64,000 bases of DNA from Candidatus Peregrinibacteria bacterium GW2011_GWF2_39_17 (GCA_000993615.1 LBWM01000005.1:62001-126000); one strand, 5' to 3'. Positions 17,073 through 26,835 are shown, counted from the first letter of the stretch. Translations and numbers: made by a program. The notes: generated by a model not told the origin, from the letters alone.

Positions 17073-18788
17073 ATGGAAAATAAGAAAATTGCTCAAATCT
17101 TTCAAGAAATTGGCGACATTTTAGAATTAATGGGCGAAAATCGATTTCGCTATCTCTCCTACCACCGAGCCGCCCAAACTCTTAATTCCCTTAGCATTGA
17201 CGTGCGCCAAATTTATGAACAAAACCCCAAAAAGTTGTTGGAAATTAACGGCATTGGCCAAGGCCTAGCGGATAGAATCATCGAGATCCTCAAAACAGGA
17301 AAATGCCAGGAACACCAACAGTTATTAACCGGATTTCATAAAGGATTACTGGAGCTACTTACTATTCGCGGCTTGGGTCCGCAAAAAGTTAAAAAATTAT
17401 ACTTTGAGCTTGAAATTGATGATTTAAAAAAACTCAAAAAAGCTGCTTTAGAAGGAAAAATCGCCAAACTAGCAGGTATGGGCGAAAAAAGCCAAGCCGA
17501 AATTATCAAAGCCATTAATGAGCATGAAAAAAACAGTAAACGCGTTTTACTGCATGTAGCCACTTTTTTAGCTGAAGACTTTATTAAGTACATGAAACAA
17601 TGCCCTAGTGTAAAAAAAGTGGAATATGCCGGCAGTCTGCGTAGAGGCAATGAAACCATCGGGGACATTGATATTTTAGCCACCGGAACAGATAAAACCG
17701 AGATTATTAACCATTTTATTCGACAACCAGATATAGAAACTATTTTCTCTCAGGGAGAAACCAAAGCCAGCATTCTACTAACAGCCGGAATCCAGGTTGA
17801 TTTAAGGGTAGTAGAGGAAAAAAGTTTTGGAGCCGCGCTTTATTATTTTACAGGCTCCAAGGCTCATAATATCCACGCCCGTAAAATAGCCATTTCCAAA
17901 GGGTTAAAACTTAACGAATACGGCATTTATCAAGGCACTAAAGCCCTTGCTGGAAAAACAGAATTAGAAATGTTTACAACCCTGGGACTCCCTTATATCC
18001 CCCCGGAACTACGCGAAGACCAAGGAGAAATTGAAGCAGGCTACAGCCATAATCTTCCAGATTCTATTGAACTTAAGGACATTAAAGGCGATTTACATGT
18101 TCATACCGAGGCCAGTGATGGCCAAAATACTTTAGAAGAAATGGTCTTTAGTGCCCAAAAATTGGGCTATGAATATTTAGCTATTACAGACCATTCGCCA
18201 CATACCGGAATAACGCATGGACTTAGTGGTGATCGCTTTCTAAATCACCTTCAAAAAATCGACCAACTAAATAAAAAACTAAAAAATTTTCGAATTCTCA
18301 AAGGAGCAGAAGTAGATATTTTAGAAGATGGATCCCTCGATTATCCTAATGAAGTTCTTGCCTTACTAGATATTGTTGGCATTTCCGTCCACAGCAAATT
18401 TAATCTACCTGCACATCAACAAACGACTCGTATTATCAAAGCGATATCCAATCCCTATGTCTCTTTTTTATGCCATCCAACTGGCCAAATTATCAATCAG
18501 CGCAATCCCTACGACATTGATATTGTAGAAATCGCTCGTGCTGCTAAAAAATATCACGTCGCCCTTGAAATAAACAGTAATACCAGACTAGATCTCAGCG
18601 CTAATAATGTCCGTTTGGCCAAATTACAGGGAGCTAAATTTGTCATTGTCACTGATGCCCATCGCCTTGATCAGCTTACGTGGATACAATTTGGAATCAA
18701 AATAGCCAAAAAAGGTTGGCTGGAAAAAAATGATATCCTTAACAGCCTGCCTCTAAATAAAATGCTAACTTATTTCCGAACAAAATAA
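17073..18788 (+). CDS. polX: PolX-type DNA polymerase/3'-5' exonuclease
   Basis: Bacterial family X repair polymerase of 571 residues. The N-terminal helix-hairpin-helix regions include LLEINGIGQGLADRI. The nucleotidyltransferase core has GSLRRGNETIGDIDIL (about 187-202) with its catalytic aspartates. The C-terminal PHP phosphoesterase domain begins GDLHVHTEASDG (about 339), with the later DHSPHTG and CHPTGQ motifs. I start at ATG 17073; an upstream in-frame TTG at 17037 would add 12 residues. It probably acts in base-excision or gap-filling repair. Confidence 0.93.
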   Translation: MENKKIAQIFQEIGDILELMGENRFRYLSYHRAAQTLNSLSIDVRQIYEQNPKKLLEINGIGQGLADRIIEILKTGKCQEHQQLLTGFHKGLLELLTIRGLGPQKVKKLYFELEIDDLKKLKKAALEGKIAKLAGMGEKSQAEIIKAINEHEKNSKRVLLHVATFLAEDFIKYMKQCPSVKKVEYAGSLRRGNETIGDIDILATGTDKTEIINHFIRQPDIETIFSQGETKASILLTAGIQVDLRVVEEKSFGAALYYFTGSKAHNIHARKIAISKGLKLNEYGIYQGTKALAGKTELEMFTTLGLPYIPPELREDQGEIEAGYSHNLPDSIELKDIKGDLHVHTEASDGQNTLEEMVFSAQKLGYEYLAITDHSPHTGITHGLSGDRFLNHLQKIDQLNKKLKNFRILKGAEVDILEDGSLDYPNEVLALLDIVGISVHSKFNLPAHQQTTRIIKAISNPYVSFLCHPTGQIINQRNPYDIDIVEIARAAKKYHVALEINSNTRLDLSANNVRLAKLQGAKFVIVTDAHRLDQLTWIQFGIKIAKKGWLEKNDILNSLPLNKMLTYFRTK

Positions 18789-18903
18789 CTTATCGCTTTT
18801 CAATGCCCCCTACTCAAAAAACCAACCAATAGACTAATTTTAGGTAGAAAATTTTTTACTCTTTATGTTAAACTAAACATGTTTACTTTTTTACCCTTTT
18901 CTC

Positions 18904-19284
18904 ATGAAAAAAACAGTTACCATTTTAGCTGGTTTTTTAATCGCTATCGTCGCAGCAGGTTGCGGACTAAGCTCGGAGCCAGCATCTGACGCTCAAAGTT
19001 CTCCAGAAAAAGTTGTTAGTGCTTTTTATGAAGCCTTTCAACAAAGCCCTAATAATGCTCTTCAGTTTGTAGATGAAACCGCTCAAAAAAGCACTGATTT
19101 TCAAGATAGCTGGGAAAGTATTCAAACCTGGACATTTAATTCAGTTGAGGTTACTGGGTTCTCTGACCCTTGGGTTGATGTCAAATTTGAAATCACCATT
19201 GAAGGAGAAACCGAAAGTGGAACCGACCAAGTAGAAGTTAAAGAAGCTAACGGAAAATGGTGGATCGTTTCAATTCCTAGCTAA
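18904..19284 (+). CDS. Lipoprotein with an NTF2-like fold
   Basis: A 126-residue exported lipoprotein. The signal peptide ends in a lipobox (AAGC, Cys21). The mature domain SPEKVVSAFYEAFQ, ending NGKWWIVSI, resembles DUF4878-type NTF2-like lipoproteins that bind small ligands or modify the envelope. This family match is by eye. rsmE follows two bases later and is probably co-transcribed. Confidence 0.75.
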   Translation: MKKTVTILAGFLIAIVAAGCGLSSEPASDAQSSPEKVVSAFYEAFQQSPNNALQFVDETAQKSTDFQDSWESIQTWTFNSVEVTGFSDPWVDVKFEITIEGETESGTDQVEVKEANGKWWIVSIPS

Positions 19285-19286
19285 AT

Positions 19287-20042
19287 ATGGCCACCAAAAA
19301 AACTCTTCACCGATTTTTCGTTTCTCCGTCGAGTATTAATAATAAAAAAGCCACGATCATTAATCATGATCAAATTCACCAAATCACCCACGTCCTTAGG
19401 ATGAAACCAGGGGATACCTTAATTTTGCTTAATGGTGACCAAAAAGAATACCTCACCAGCCTGAAAAACATTTCCAAAAAAGAAATAACCGGACACATTA
19501 TAAAAAAGCAAAATAACAAAGGAGAACCCCCAATTATCATTCGCTTATTTCAAGCTATTCCTAAACAATTAACCAAATTTGAACAAACTCTCCGTCAGGG
19601 GACCGAAATCGGAATTTCCGAATTTTACCCCCTCTTAACTGAACATGGAGAAGCACAAGAACTCCACAAAAGAGAACGCATGATGAATATTCTAAAAGAA
19701 GCAGCCGAGCAAAGCGAACGCGGTAAAATCCCCATCCTTGGTCCCATCATCATATTCAAAAAACTACTTGAAAATAGCTTCCCCGCCGAAATAAACGCAG
19801 ATCTAAACCTCTTAGCCTACGAAAGAGAAAATAAAACTTTTCTCAAAAATATTTTAGCCCATCTGGATTTGGCAAAAGTCAAAACTATCAATATTTTTAT
19901 TGGCCCAGAAGGCGGGTTTTCCCCAACTGAAATAGAAGCCGCTCGCTTAGCCCCAAATTTTACAATATTTGGGTTAGGCCCGCGCATCCTTCGCACTGAA
20001 ACAGCTGGCCTCGTAATTTCCGGATCACTCCTTTATTCTTGA
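19287..20042 (+). CDS. rsmE: 16S rRNA (uracil1498-N3)-methyltransferase
   Basis: SPOUT-class methyltransferase of 251 residues that modifies U1498 of 16S rRNA. The N-terminal PUA-like part contains the HVLRMKPGDTL segment. The knotted C-terminal SAM site shows IGPEGGFSPTEIE and LGPRILRTETA. It ends in TGA, one of the stops showing that TGA is not recoded here. It sits ten bases before rsmG. Confidence 0.94.
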   Translation: MATKKTLHRFFVSPSSINNKKATIINHDQIHQITHVLRMKPGDTLILLNGDQKEYLTSLKNISKKEITGHIIKKQNNKGEPPIIIRLFQAIPKQLTKFEQTLRQGTEIGISEFYPLLTEHGEAQELHKRERMMNILKEAAEQSERGKIPILGPIIIFKKLLENSFPAEINADLNLLAYERENKTFLKNILAHLDLAKVKTINIFIGPEGGFSPTEIEAARLAPNFTIFGLGPRILRTETAGLVISGSLLYS

Positions 20043-20052
20043 CCCTCCTGCT

Positions 20053-20712
20053 ATGCACAAAGAACTCAAACTTTTCGCCTTCCTGACTGCGATTGAAAAA
20101 TGGAATCAAAAACTAAATCTTGTCTCCTATAAAGATCTCAATGAATTAACCATCAAACATCTTCAGGATTCTTTATCCCTTTTGGAAATTTTTCACCTGG
20201 AAGAAGGACAACGTATTTTAGATCTTGGCTCAGGCGGAGGATTCCCCGGAATTCCATTAGCCATCATGAGCCCAGAAGCAGAATTCATACTTCTTGACTC
20301 AATTGGAAAAAAAATGACTGCTCTTAAAAAAATCAGCCAAGAATTAGATCTAAAAAACGTGACCACTCTAGTTGGAAGAGCCGAAACACTTGGTCATGAT
20401 CCAGAATATCGAGAATCATTTGGCTTAGTTGTAGCCAGAGCCGTAGCTCCACTTCCTATCCTCTTAGAATACGCCGCCCCCTTTGTCTGCATTAATGGTT
20501 TATTCGTAGCCTACAAGAGCACCAATTACCAAGATGAACTTAATGCTGCGGAAAATGCCCTAAACGAACTAAAAATGGTTTTTGAAGGCCCCATTGAATA
20601 TGAACTAGACGACAAAATGGGCTCACGGGCTTTGCTTATTTTCAAAAAAGAGGCTGCTCTTCCTAATACTTACCCCCGCAAAGCAGGTATCCCCAAAAAA
20701 AAACCACTTTAA
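20053..20712 (+). CDS. rsmG: 16S rRNA (guanine527-N7)-methyltransferase
   Basis: RsmG/GidB, 219 residues, methylates G527 of 16S rRNA. Clear signatures are KWNQKLNLVS at the N-terminus and the SAM loop LDLGSGGGFPGIPLAI, followed by LLDSIGKKMTALKKI and VVARAVAPLPILLEYA. The C-terminus is basic and ends RKAGIPKKKPL, as in other RsmG proteins. Two rRNA methyltransferases in a row suggest a small ribosome-modification operon. Confidence 0.95.
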   Translation: MHKELKLFAFLTAIEKWNQKLNLVSYKDLNELTIKHLQDSLSLLEIFHLEEGQRILDLGSGGGFPGIPLAIMSPEAEFILLDSIGKKMTALKKISQELDLKNVTTLVGRAETLGHDPEYRESFGLVVARAVAPLPILLEYAAPFVCINGLFVAYKSTNYQDELNAAENALNELKMVFEGPIEYELDDKMGSRALLIFKKEAALPNTYPRKAGIPKKKPL

Positions 20713-20751
20713 AAAACCACTAACTCCTCTGTGAGACAATTTGGAAAAAAC

Positions 20752-23118
20752 CTAATACCCCTTATTTTCAATAATCTTCTCCAAAAAAGCCCGGGGATAA
20801 ATAGGCGTTTTTTCCGCTAAAGCTTGATGAAATAAAACAGTAGAAGGAGTTAAAGCCGGAGTCGTGTTTACCTCAATGACCTTAATTTTCCCGGTTTCAA
20901 TTTCCATAAAAGCATCAATACGCGCATAACCTTTAATCCCTACCCTTGAAGCAACTTTTTCAATTAACCCTTTTGTTTTTTCTAAAATTCCAGGCTTAAT
21001 GATAAATTCAAAAGGAGGTGTGATATTTACGCCGGTACCTCCTTGAAATTTCTCCTCCACGCTTAAAACCTGCCCTTCCGCTACGGTTAAACTTGGGCTT
21101 AAAGCCTTTAGAATTCCGTTTATTTCTAGTACTCCAACCGTGACCTCAATCCAACCGTTTTTAGGTGTCCATTTTAATTTATTTCCTCTTATCCTAAATT
21201 TATCAGTTTCAATAAATTGCTCAAAAAGCAGCCCCTTCATTGGATTAAGCGGCATTTCAATAATTCCACTTTGATTCTTAAAAGTACCCATTTTTATAAA
21301 TTGCACTCCACTCCCAGCTAAAGAAATATATTTCTCCAAATCTTTACTAGAGGACAAACGAACTACTCCGGAAGAACAACCATCAGCTCTCGGCTTAACA
21401 ATAATGGTTTTTGACTGTAGCTCTAAACAAAGTTTTTCCCAAAAATACTCAAAATCATTCCTTTTAAAATCCCTAAGCAACCTCAATAAAACTACTTTTT
21501 GTGGTATAATTTGGATCCATTTTGCATCCAAATTCTTCAAAGCCTGAATAGTTTTATATTTATCCATACAAAGCGCCGAAGCTTTTTCTTCAGACCCATT
21601 GAAAATAATTTTTTGTCGACCCAAAAGCCTCTGTAAAGTCCCATCCTCACCAATCCCGCCGTGCAAACCGATAAATACAAATTCGGATTGCCTAATAAAA
21701 AATTCTAAAGTCATTTTTTGTGGCAAGAAAAAAGATTCTGAAGCCTCATCCTCTGTCAAGAACAATCGCCAACGCACCTTAGAGACTAAATCAGAAAGTT
21801 TTTTTTCATTTTTTTTTGCACCACGGCAATTCTCGTAAATTTCCTCCACCGTATGATTAAGAGTCAAAGCATACGGCAAAGACCATACTGCTCCATGCAA
21901 ATCAAGTAAAAAAGGACGCGGTTCATATTTTTTTGATTGCCTTAACTTAAGCCACGCATTCGTCCCACTCATTAATGAAACCTGCCTCTCTGCTGTATTG
22001 CCGCCAAAAAGGACATTAATCGGTTTACGCTTCTTATTTAAATCACTAAAAAATTCCTGGGGAAAAAGACTATAACGACGACAGGCATTTTTCACAATAA
22101 AACGCAAAAGATTGCGGTGACTCATTCCAATCCGAGAGGCCTGCTGAAACAAAAAACTATTTTGCTCCATGCCGCTAATCGGGTTAAAATCCGAAAACCA
22201 AATTTTACCATCAGGTAACAGCCAACCATCAAATCTCGCAAAATCGCGCATCCCCAAAACTGAAAACAATTGCTCAGCCTGAACCTGTATACGTTCAATG
22301 GTATTGTTATCAAAACGAGGGGGACAATGATAACGAACCTGACGAGTTGGTAAGTATTTTTTTCTAAAATCAAAAATTTGATGTTCCGTATAATCAGCCT
22401 CAATTTCAGTAGGTAAAACCGCCACCGGCATTCCAAATTTATTTTGAAGCAGGATCACCGTAAATTCAATCCCCTCACAAAAAGGCTCAAGCACTAGTCG
22501 AGTATCCATTCTCTTTGAAAAAAGCAATTTAGCCTTTTCCAAAGCCTCCGATGCTGTTCCCACCGAAAAAACCCCAATACTTGACCCCCCTGTTGCCGGT
22601 TTAATAATAGCCCTTTTTAGATTATGTTTTTTAAAAAAATTATTAATAATTTTCTCGTGGTCGTTACGAAAAATTTTTAAAACCGCGGAAGGCAAAGCAA
22701 AAAACCCTTGCGACCTAATAAATTCATTAGCCTCAAATTTATCAGAACAACGCCTACAAGCTTCAACTCCCGACCCCACATACGGAACTCGATAGCGTTC
22801 TAAAAGACGCTGAACCCCGCCATCCTCACCAAATTGACCATGCATTACCGGAAAAGCCAAATCAACTTCCTTAAAAAGATCCTTTAAAGCTCGCGAACTA
22901 AGGAATTTACCGGTTTGCTGTAACTTAAAATCAAAATCCGAAGGCGTATTAGAATATAATTGTTTTACCTGCAAGCGATAAGGTCTTTTTTTATGATCAA
23001 AATAAAGAGGCACAATTTCTATACCTTCATCCCCTAAATGATCCAAAATAGATCGCGCTGAATTAAGAGAAATACCACGTTCTAAGGAAGGCCCGCCACA
23101 AATCAATAAAATTTTCAT
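20752..23118 (-). CDS. ddl: Tandem D-alanine-D-alanine ligase (two Ddl modules fused)
   Basis: A 788-residue protein with two ATP-grasp ligase modules. Ddl is normally about 300-360 residues and makes D-Ala-D-Ala for peptidoglycan. Module 1 (about 1-350) has MHGQFGEDGGVQRLLE, IIKPATGGSSIGV and DFNPISGM. Module 2 (about 360-788) has LHGGIGEDGTLQRLLG, IVKPRADGCSSGV and IEVNTTPALTP. Module 2 keeps the usual E-V-N metal-binding triad; module 1 has D-F-N there and may have drifted. Each module has its own N-terminal Rossmann-like start (LLICGGPSLERGIS and VLFGGNTAERQVS). It may make a peptide other than D-Ala-D-Ala, or one module may be regulatory. rsmG converges from the other side. Confidence 0.88.
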   Translation of the reverse strand: MKILLICGGPSLERGISLNSARSILDHLGDEGIEIVPLYFDHKKRPYRLQVKQLYSNTPSDFDFKLQQTGKFLSSRALKDLFKEVDLAFPVMHGQFGEDGGVQRLLERYRVPYVGSGVEACRRCSDKFEANEFIRSQGFFALPSAVLKIFRNDHEKIINNFFKKHNLKRAIIKPATGGSSIGVFSVGTASEALEKAKLLFSKRMDTRLVLEPFCEGIEFTVILLQNKFGMPVAVLPTEIEADYTEHQIFDFRKKYLPTRQVRYHCPPRFDNNTIERIQVQAEQLFSVLGMRDFARFDGWLLPDGKIWFSDFNPISGMEQNSFLFQQASRIGMSHRNLLRFIVKNACRRYSLFPQEFFSDLNKKRKPINVLFGGNTAERQVSLMSGTNAWLKLRQSKKYEPRPFLLDLHGAVWSLPYALTLNHTVEEIYENCRGAKKNEKKLSDLVSKVRWRLFLTEDEASESFFLPQKMTLEFFIRQSEFVFIGLHGGIGEDGTLQRLLGRQKIIFNGSEEKASALCMDKYKTIQALKNLDAKWIQIIPQKVVLLRLLRDFKRNDFEYFWEKLCLELQSKTIIVKPRADGCSSGVVRLSSSKDLEKYISLAGSGVQFIKMGTFKNQSGIIEMPLNPMKGLLFEQFIETDKFRIRGNKLKWTPKNGWIEVTVGVLEINGILKALSPSLTVAEGQVLSVEEKFQGGTGVNITPPFEFIIKPGILEKTKGLIEKVASRVGIKGYARIDAFMEIETGKIKVIEVNTTPALTPSTVLFHQALAEKTPIYPRAFLEKIIENKGY

Positions 23119-23348
23119 AAATTTTGCAAAAATTAATCAAGCCTAATTTATCCTTTAATCAAACAAAATAAAAGCGGAAAACCCATTGCCGTAACATTTT
23201 TTTGCAAAAAAATTAGAGCAGCCACTCAGTATCTTATCTATAGACCTCACGCCTTCGCTAAGAGCAATAAAACCCACTAAAATTTGCATCTTGCCATAAG
23301 ATCAACTATTCTCCTGATAAATTGATTTTATTTTTTTAAATTTTAAAT

Positions 23349-24341
23349 ATGGCCATGCAAATTTATCATGACTCAGATGCCGATTTATCAATCCTAAATA
23401 ATAAAAAAATTGTTGTTATTGGCTACGGTGCTCAGGGTCGAGCCCAAGCCAGAATGATGCATCAATCCGGACTAAACATCGTTGTCGGCGTACGCGAAAA
23501 CGGCAAATCATGGCAACAGGCACAAACAGACGGTCTAACTGTTTTACCTATTGCAAAAGCTGTCGCACAGGCCGACATTATTCACATCCTCATCCCAGAC
23601 GAAACGCAAAAAGCTGTTTATGAATCTGAAATCCTCCCCAATCTAATCCCGGGCAATATTTTATCTTTTTCCCACGGCTTTAATATTGTCTTTAAGCGCA
23701 TTACACCACCAGAAGGGGTAGGAATAATCATGGTAGCTCCCAAGGCTCCAGGGACTGAAGAATACAAACAATACGAACAAGGATTTGGGGTACCGGCCCT
23801 AATTGCCATTGAAAAAAATACAGCTGAAGGTAATGCTAAAAATATTGCGCTAGCCATGGCCAAAGCCATGTTTTTCACCAAAGCCGGGGTTCTTGAATGC
23901 ACTTTTGGACAAGAAACCTATGAAGATTTATTTGGAGAGCAAGCCGTCCTTTGCGGTGGAGTAACCGAACTAATGAAAACTGGTTTTGAGGTATTAATTG
24001 AAGCTGGCTATCCACCAGAACTTGCCTATTTCGAATGTATCCACGAAATGAAACTAATTGTTGATCTTATTTACGAAGGCGGCTTAGCCCGTATGTGGGA
24101 AGTTGTTTCTAATACCGCTGAATACGGTGGACATACCCGTGGCTCACGCCTAATTACTCCTCAGGTTAAAGAAGAAATGAAAAAAATTCTCAAAGAAGTG
24201 GAGGATGGGACTTTTGCAAAAGAATGGATGGAAGAAGCAGACAAAAATCAGCTTAAAAATTTACTAGCCATGCGTCAAAAAGAAAGCGAACATCCTGCCG
24301 AAATAGTAGGCAAAAAAATTAGAGGCATGTTTGAAAAGTAA
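23349..24341 (+). CDS. ilvC: Ketol-acid reductoisomerase (IlvC)
   Basis: Branched-chain amino acid enzyme that isomerises and reduces acetolactate, using NAD(P)H and Mg. It has 330 residues, the class I (short) length. The nucleotide-binding loop is GYGAQGRAQ, followed by VGVRENGKSW. Conserved later segments are SFSHGFNI, VAPKAPGTEEY, DLFGEQAVLCGG and the metal-binding KLIVDLIYEGG. The PK-x-PGTE form is closer to the class II type than the common PKGPGH. No ilvB, ilvN, ilvD or leu genes are in the window, so it stands alone here. It is flanked by genes on the opposite strand. Confidence 0.93.
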   Translation: MAMQIYHDSDADLSILNNKKIVVIGYGAQGRAQARMMHQSGLNIVVGVRENGKSWQQAQTDGLTVLPIAKAVAQADIIHILIPDETQKAVYESEILPNLIPGNILSFSHGFNIVFKRITPPEGVGIIMVAPKAPGTEEYKQYEQGFGVPALIAIEKNTAEGNAKNIALAMAKAMFFTKAGVLECTFGQETYEDLFGEQAVLCGGVTELMKTGFEVLIEAGYPPELAYFECIHEMKLIVDLIYEGGLARMWEVVSNTAEYGGHTRGSRLITPQVKEEMKKILKEVEDGTFAKEWMEEADKNQLKNLLAMRQKESEHPAEIVGKKIRGMFEK

Positions 24342-24384
24342 ATTTTTAAGCTGATCTGCATCATCGAAAAAAAATCTATTTAAT

Positions 24385-26325
24385 TTAAGATAAAAATGGA
24401 ATTCTCATCCAAACACTTTGAGGAGCTCCTTCCTCATTTTGAATGATTACTTCAAGTTGGATATTTGCTCCGACTGTACAATTCCCGAAATCAGAGTGAA
24501 GACCTAAAACCTTTGAACTAAGGTATTCTGCCTCACCAGGCATTTTTTGAGCTGGATCAATTAAACGTGGAGTTTGGACTAAAACAGTACTAATCCCGTG
24601 TTCTTTCAAAACATTTTGCATTTTTTTTACTAAAATACCAAAATTAATTTGCTCAGATAAAGATAAATCAACTTGAGCTTGCGTCGCAAAGACTCTACAC
24701 ACCTCCCCTATTTTATCCTGAAACCGTTGACGCTGCTTTTCTTCCTCATCTGTTGCAATTTCGCTAAATTTTCTCCTTATTAAGCGCGATAAACTACTTT
24801 TACCTTCTTCACTATAAAATTGCTTTTCCCAAACCGTAAATTCTTCGAAATCAATAACTGGCTGCATATCTACACAAAATCCTCGGAAATCTCTAGTACT
24901 ATTGAAACGCTGCACCGCATTATAGACTCTAAAATCAATAGGACTATTAGCAACCACGGTGTAATGATCAATGTCGTCATGCTGTCCAAATTTTACCCTA
25001 TTTTCTAAATTTTCCTCACTTAATCGGGCAACCAATTCCGCCACTGAAAAATACGATAAAGGCGTATAAAGCCGATTTCTCTCAATATCTCGATGATGAT
25101 ATCCATAATCCTGAGCCGAACCGGAAGAAATAATACACGGCTCGTATTTCACTTCAATCGACATCCCTATCTCCTCGGAAAGTTGTTTTACATCTCTGGC
25201 AGTTTGTAAGGCCAAATCTATAGCTTCACTTTCCGTAACATAAATCGGTTTTACAATATGGTAGGTTGTGAAATGTACGCGCTCTTTTTCTTCAAGCGAC
25301 AAATCTCGCGCGATTTCGATAATCCTTTCTCTAAATTCTGCAAACCCATATCCTTTGTTGTGGAGTAAACCAGCCACCACCTCATCACTGCTTTCCGCGC
25401 CCACATAAAGTTCCATTGTTTGATCTGCCCTCAACTGACTTAAACAACGCTTTATATTTTCCGTCGTACAATACTCAATGCGACTTTCAAACGCGACCCG
25501 GTGGACACTTAATTCTCTGCCTATGCGCTGAAGTAACTCATTTTGTGTTTTGGGGTTAACTTCTGCTGGATTCAAAAAATTACCATCTGGTAAAAACTCG
25601 AAAACAGTGGGATTAGGCATTATTGTCGAAATACGGGCGAGCCCATCTTCCAAAGCAGCTAATTGTTGTTCTAATGTCACCTGCCTTACTTGAGCATTAT
25701 CAGCATGCAACACACAATAGCGGCAGCCTCTTGTTTTAGTCTGACTGTAAACGCATGGTGGTTTATGCCAGGCAAAACTGACTCGATGCCCAAAAATGGT
25801 TATTGTGATATGACCGTCTTTAATCTGCGATTCAAATTTTATACCCTGCTCCCTTAATTGACTCATTTTTACCTGCGCCATTTCGCCATTTTCATATTTT
25901 AAAACACAAGGCGGGGTGGTGGCCACGGTTGTCCATTGAGCCATTGAAAGCTCTTCTTCGGGAATACCATGCAATTCCTGCCTCTGAGTAGCGATTCTCC
26001 ATTCTGCAAAATGTGGATAATCAAAAATAAATTGCCGAATAATTTCTTGCCTTCGATCTGGAGGGAAAATAGTATAAAGTCCGTCACCTCTTAACATGCG
26101 ATTCAAAAAATTAATTGCCTCCTCCGATAGTCCTTTCTCTTTGCAAAAACCATCAAAAGATTCTCCACATTGAATACATTTTAAAATTGTTTGATCTTTT
26201 ATCGATGAAAGAACTAACCTAAGCGCAGAGCCTGCCCGTTCGCTCACACTATTTAAAGCCAGCAACGATCGCATAACCTCTCCTTCCGAAATCAAATCGA
26301 CATCAGTAAATGATTCTATTGTCAT
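24385..26325 (-). CDS. Elp3/RaSEA-like radical SAM protein
   Basis: A 646-residue radical SAM protein. The cluster motif is CX9CX2C (C191, C201, C204 in PPCVYSQTKTRGCRYC), as in Elp3 and the archaeosine synthase subunit RaSEA. Downstream features also resemble RaSEA/TIGR01210: FEFLPDGNFLNPAEVNP, a segment centred on VAFESRIEYCTTENI, MELYVGAESSDEVV and then a GYGFAEFRERI-type helix. The N-terminal ~180 residues, with a possible zinc site (C50, C53, C61), and the C-terminal ~150 residues are not recognisable. A tRNA-related modification is plausible but unproven. It is monocistronic. Confidence 0.7.
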   Translation of the reverse strand: MTIESFTDVDLISEGEVMRSLLALNSVSERAGSALRLVLSSIKDQTILKCIQCGESFDGFCKEKGLSEEAINFLNRMLRGDGLYTIFPPDRRQEIIRQFIFDYPHFAEWRIATQRQELHGIPEEELSMAQWTTVATTPPCVLKYENGEMAQVKMSQLREQGIKFESQIKDGHITITIFGHRVSFAWHKPPCVYSQTKTRGCRYCVLHADNAQVRQVTLEQQLAALEDGLARISTIMPNPTVFEFLPDGNFLNPAEVNPKTQNELLQRIGRELSVHRVAFESRIEYCTTENIKRCLSQLRADQTMELYVGAESSDEVVAGLLHNKGYGFAEFRERIIEIARDLSLEEKERVHFTTYHIVKPIYVTESEAIDLALQTARDVKQLSEEIGMSIEVKYEPCIISSGSAQDYGYHHRDIERNRLYTPLSYFSVAELVARLSEENLENRVKFGQHDDIDHYTVVANSPIDFRVYNAVQRFNSTRDFRGFCVDMQPVIDFEEFTVWEKQFYSEEGKSSLSRLIRRKFSEIATDEEEKQRQRFQDKIGEVCRVFATQAQVDLSLSEQINFGILVKKMQNVLKEHGISTVLVQTPRLIDPAQKMPGEAEYLSSKVLGLHSDFGNCTVGANIQLEVIIQNEEGAPQSVWMRIPFLS

Positions 26326-26422
26326 GGAAAAATTATCACAGAAAAAGATATATTTTAATATAAAATTATACTTTAGTCAATAAAATTTGTCAACCACCCC
26401 CTTTGCCGGCTATGATAAATTT

Positions 26423-26833
26423 ATGAATTTTCCTATCGATCTCCCAAACCTCTATCTAAAAAAGGCTAAAACACTACAAATCAAACCAGTAGATATTAAA
26501 GAATCCTTTATTCGTGGCAGTGGTCACGGCGGCCAAAAAATTAATAAAACCGCTAGTTGTGTCTGGCTCAAACATCGACCAACTAGCATTGAAGTAAAAG
26601 TCCAACGACACCGAGAACAAAGTAAAAATCGTATTTCTGCCTATAAACTACTGATCGATAAAATCGAAATCTCAATAAAAGGGGAAAAATCGGAACACGC
26701 CCAAAAAATTTTCAAAATCCGCAAACAAAAACAACGCCGCTCAAAAAAAACTAAAGAAAAATTATTAAAAGAAAAAAAACATCGCTCAGAGCTTAAATCC
26801 CTGCGAAGCAATATCATTAATTCCGAAAACTAA
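26423..26833 (+). CDS. GGQ-domain peptide-release-factor-like protein
   Basis: A 136-residue stand-alone class I release-factor catalytic domain, like ArfB/YaeJ or C12orf65-type ribosome rescue factors. The catalytic motif is GSGHGGQKINKTASCVWL, followed by HRPTSIEVKVQRHREQ and a basic C-terminal tail (KIRKQKQRRSKKTKEK). Such proteins hydrolyse peptidyl-tRNA on stalled ribosomes without reading a stop codon. ATG 26423 is preferred; an upstream TTG at 26387 would add 12 residues. rlmE begins two bases after its stop, so the two are likely one unit. Confidence 0.82.
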   Translation: MNFPIDLPNLYLKKAKTLQIKPVDIKESFIRGSGHGGQKINKTASCVWLKHRPTSIEVKVQRHREQSKNRISAYKLLIDKIEISIKGEKSEHAQKIFKIRKQKQRRSKKTKEKLLKEKKHRSELKSLRSNIINSEN

Positions 26834-26835
26834 AC

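Noticed and set aside
20040-20042. TGA as a glycine codon (Gracilibacteria-type code)
   Set aside because: rsmE, the thymidylate-kinase-like gene (42307-42309), the GIY-YIG gene (52142-52144) and the GC-rich gene end at TGA where family length predicts the end, and I saw no in-frame TGA inside core genes.
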